Of a stretch of DNA of 5,732 nucleotides, positions 4,754 through 5,732 are shown piece by piece. The DNA comes from JAOAFZ01 sp964407325 (GTDB lineage Bacteria; Patescibacteriota; Microgenomatia; UBA1406; GWC2-37-13), in assembly GCA_964407325.1 (NCBI GenBank), contig CAYOVA010000040.1, positions 1 to 5,732 of the forward strand, read 5' to 3'. The notes under the pieces are model-generated. The model saw nothing but the letters and a program-made list of their open reading frames with translations, was not told the DNA's origin and searched no databases. The first letter of the stretch is position 1. Each line of letters opens with the position of its first letter. Position numbers and translations under genes: made by a program.

Positions 4754-4782
4754 TGCGCTTGGTCGAGCGGAAATAGCTGGCC

Positions 4783-5367
4783 TTAGGGAGATTTGTCTTC
4801 TTTTTCTTCTGACAAAAACTGTGGGAAAGGCTTTCCATGCCAAGCTGTTTCAATAAATGCCCGAATTATTCTTTCATGGTCGAAAGCAATCTGCTCAGAG
4901 GGGGGGAGCGCTTCCAAAGGAAACCACTTCATTTTTGCTGTTTCGTGGTCAGGCTCACCTGTTTGCTCCAATGGCTCCATATGAAAAACAAAAGTAACGC
5001 TTTGCCTGTTGTCACCTCGAGATAAGGCATCCACAATCCCAAGAAATTGGATTATGCGTGCATCCCAGCCTGTTTCTTCTTTAATCTCACGCAGTATACC
5101 TTCCTGAACCGATTCATCGCGATCAAGGTATCCTCCGGGTAAACCGTACTTGCCACCTTCTGATAAATGTGCTGCCCGCTTCACCAGAAGAATGGAACCT
5201 TCCCGAATCAGAATACCATCCATTACCACATGACGCAGGTATGCTTTGTCGCCATCTTCAAAAAAGCACGTAATCATGGATTTCCGTTTTTTCATGTAGT
5301 CTGGATCGGTATGATCTTCGGAAGCCCTTTTACTTTGGGATAAGTCCGATTTGTTTTTTGATGACAT
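4783..5367 (-). CDS. Nudix hydrolase
   Basis: The 194-residue protein carries a perfect Nudix box G-x5-E-x7-R-E-U-x-E-E-x-G-U at about 79-101 (GYLDRDE, then REIKEETGW). This is the Mg2+-binding catalytic helix that cleaves nucleoside diphosphates linked to another moiety. It is preceded by an extended segment, SMITCFFEDGDKAYLRHVV (about 30-48), and by LLVKRA of the Nudix core. Substrate (oxidised nucleotide, ADP-ribose, NAD or other) cannot be read from the sequence. The frame is open back to 5505, but those N-terminal residues lie over the upstream gene and look non-native. ATG 5367 is the preferred start, weakly supported by a GGGG tract about 10 nt upstream; ATG 5295, just before the conserved core, is the alternative. 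With the 5367 start it overlaps the upstream DUF4258-like gene by 38 bp, implying coupled expression. Confidence 0.88.
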   Translation of the reverse strand: MSSKNKSDLSQSKRASEDHTDPDYMKKRKSMITCFFEDGDKAYLRHVVMDGILIREGSILLVKRAAHLSEGGKYGLPGGYLDRDESVQEGILREIKEETGWDARIIQFLGIVDALSRGDNRQSVTFVFHMEPLEQTGEPDHETAKMKWFPLEALPPSEQIAFDHERIIRAFIETAWHGKPFPQFLSEEKEDKSP

Positions 5368-5692
5368 ACCAGAGTTTACCCCAGAAACCTGCTTTTTTGT
5401 ACTGGTTCCAGGCTTCTCTTTTTTTGTGGTCGGCAGTTCCGTAAATAGGAGGGTCAATCCATGCAGATAGAATAAGCCATTCTTTTCTTTCGTTTTGCTT
5501 AACAATCAAAGTAATATTCGCGTTTTGGTACTTTTTTTGCAATTCCCAGCTCCCTGGATTTTTCCCATGATGGCGTTCATCAGGTGACTGAAAAGCAGTA
5601 AAAGCAATGTGTTGAGGTAATTTTCGCTGATGAAGGCGCTCTAACGCGTGATTTGTCCAGATAACTCCTCCATAATATTGGTTATACGGCAT
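5330..5692 (-). CDS. DUF4258-like small protein
   Basis: The 120-residue soluble protein has near its N-terminus the pattern WTNHALERLHQR (H15, R19, R23). This resembles the H-A-x-x-R-x-x-x-R start of DUF4258 proteins. A beta-rich section (ITLIVKQNERKEWLILSAWIDPP) follows, and then a basic, aromatic C-terminal tail (YKKAGFWGKLWYVIKKQIG). DUF4258 proteins have a RelE/BrnT-like small fold; some are proposed toxins, but no antitoxin gene is adjacent, so that role is not supported here. The frame extends upstream to an ATG at 5725. The ATG at 5692 is preferred because TATAAT lies 6 nt before it and within the longer reading. Its 3' end overlaps the Nudix start by 38 bp. Confidence 0.65.
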   Translation of the reverse strand: MPYNQYYGGVIWTNHALERLHQRKLPQHIAFTAFQSPDERHHGKNPGSWELQKKYQNANITLIVKQNERKEWLILSAWIDPPIYGTADHKKREAWNQYKKAGFWGKLWYVIKKQIGLIPK

Positions 5693-5698
5693 AAACGT

Positions 5699-5704
5699 AT
5701 TATA
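5699..5704 (-). promoter_or_regulatory. -10 box of the DUF4258-Nudix unit (leaderless)
   Basis: The plus strand ATTATA is a perfect TATAAT on the minus strand. The ATG at 5692 follows after 6 nt, so transcription should begin at or very near the start codon. No good -35 is found at 17-18 bp; a TTGAGA lies 20 bp upstream near the window edge. Confidence 0.6.
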
Positions 5705-5732
5705 CTTAAATTGTGCCAAGTACATCTCAAAT

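Noticed and set aside
4756..4769. Stem-loop CGCTT-GGTC-GAGCG between convergent genes
   Set aside because: It is short, contains a G-U pair, and has no T-tract on either strand, so it does not qualify as a bidirectional terminator.
5368..5505. N-terminal extension of the Nudix ORF to 5505
   Set aside because: These 46 residues lie opposite no Nudix homology and are the out-of-frame reading of the DUF4258-like gene.

Overview
The window looks like a gene-dense piece of a bacterial chromosome, most likely from the Candidate Phyla Radiation (Patescibacteria, perhaps Microgenomates). This placement is inference. It rests on small genes with very short gaps, a membrane-anchored transglycosylase with a Pro/Thr-rich linker, a VIT1/CCC1-type transporter, a DUF4258-like/Nudix pair, and promoters that mostly sit directly against start codons with no visible Shine-Dalgarno. 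All genes read cleanly in the standard bacterial code. No RNA gene, insertion sequence or CRISPR array is visible.

Left region (1-1610) is regulatory. An OmpR/PhoB-type response regulator (85-759) is transcribed from an extended -10 promoter embedded in a perfect 8-bp inverted repeat. Convergent to it, and overlapping its 3' end by 39 bp, is a tiny minus-strand gene (721-912). Its product looks like only the H-box helical hairpin of a histidine kinase, with no ATPase domain. Divergent from that gene is a LexA-type repressor (1044-1610) whose promoter carries two copies of GTGAAC-N4-GTTTAC plus a half-site, a clear autoregulation layout.

Middle region (1658-3725): a DHH/DHHA1 phosphoesterase of the NrnA type is followed after 4 nt by a PyrK/ferredoxin-reductase-like protein that ends before its expected C-terminal third. 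The promoter of a membrane-anchored lytic transglycosylase starts exactly at the stop codon of that shortened gene.

The gap from 3726 to 4009 holds a good candidate for an unannotated 38-residue single-span membrane protein (3819-3935) and a doubtful 29-codon TTG-start ORF that overlaps it as ATGA.

Right region: a VIT1/CCC1-family Fe/Mn transporter (4010-4753, plus strand) converges on a minus-strand pair, a DUF4258-like protein (5692-5330) and a Nudix hydrolase (5367-4783) that overlap by 38 bp.

The most unusual points are the DHp-only gene lying antisense to a response regulator that has no kinase here, the palindrome over the regulator's -10, the repeated 6-8 nt spacing from -10 box to ATG that implies leaderless mRNAs, the two-box LexA control region, and the truncated reductase with a promoter at its break point.
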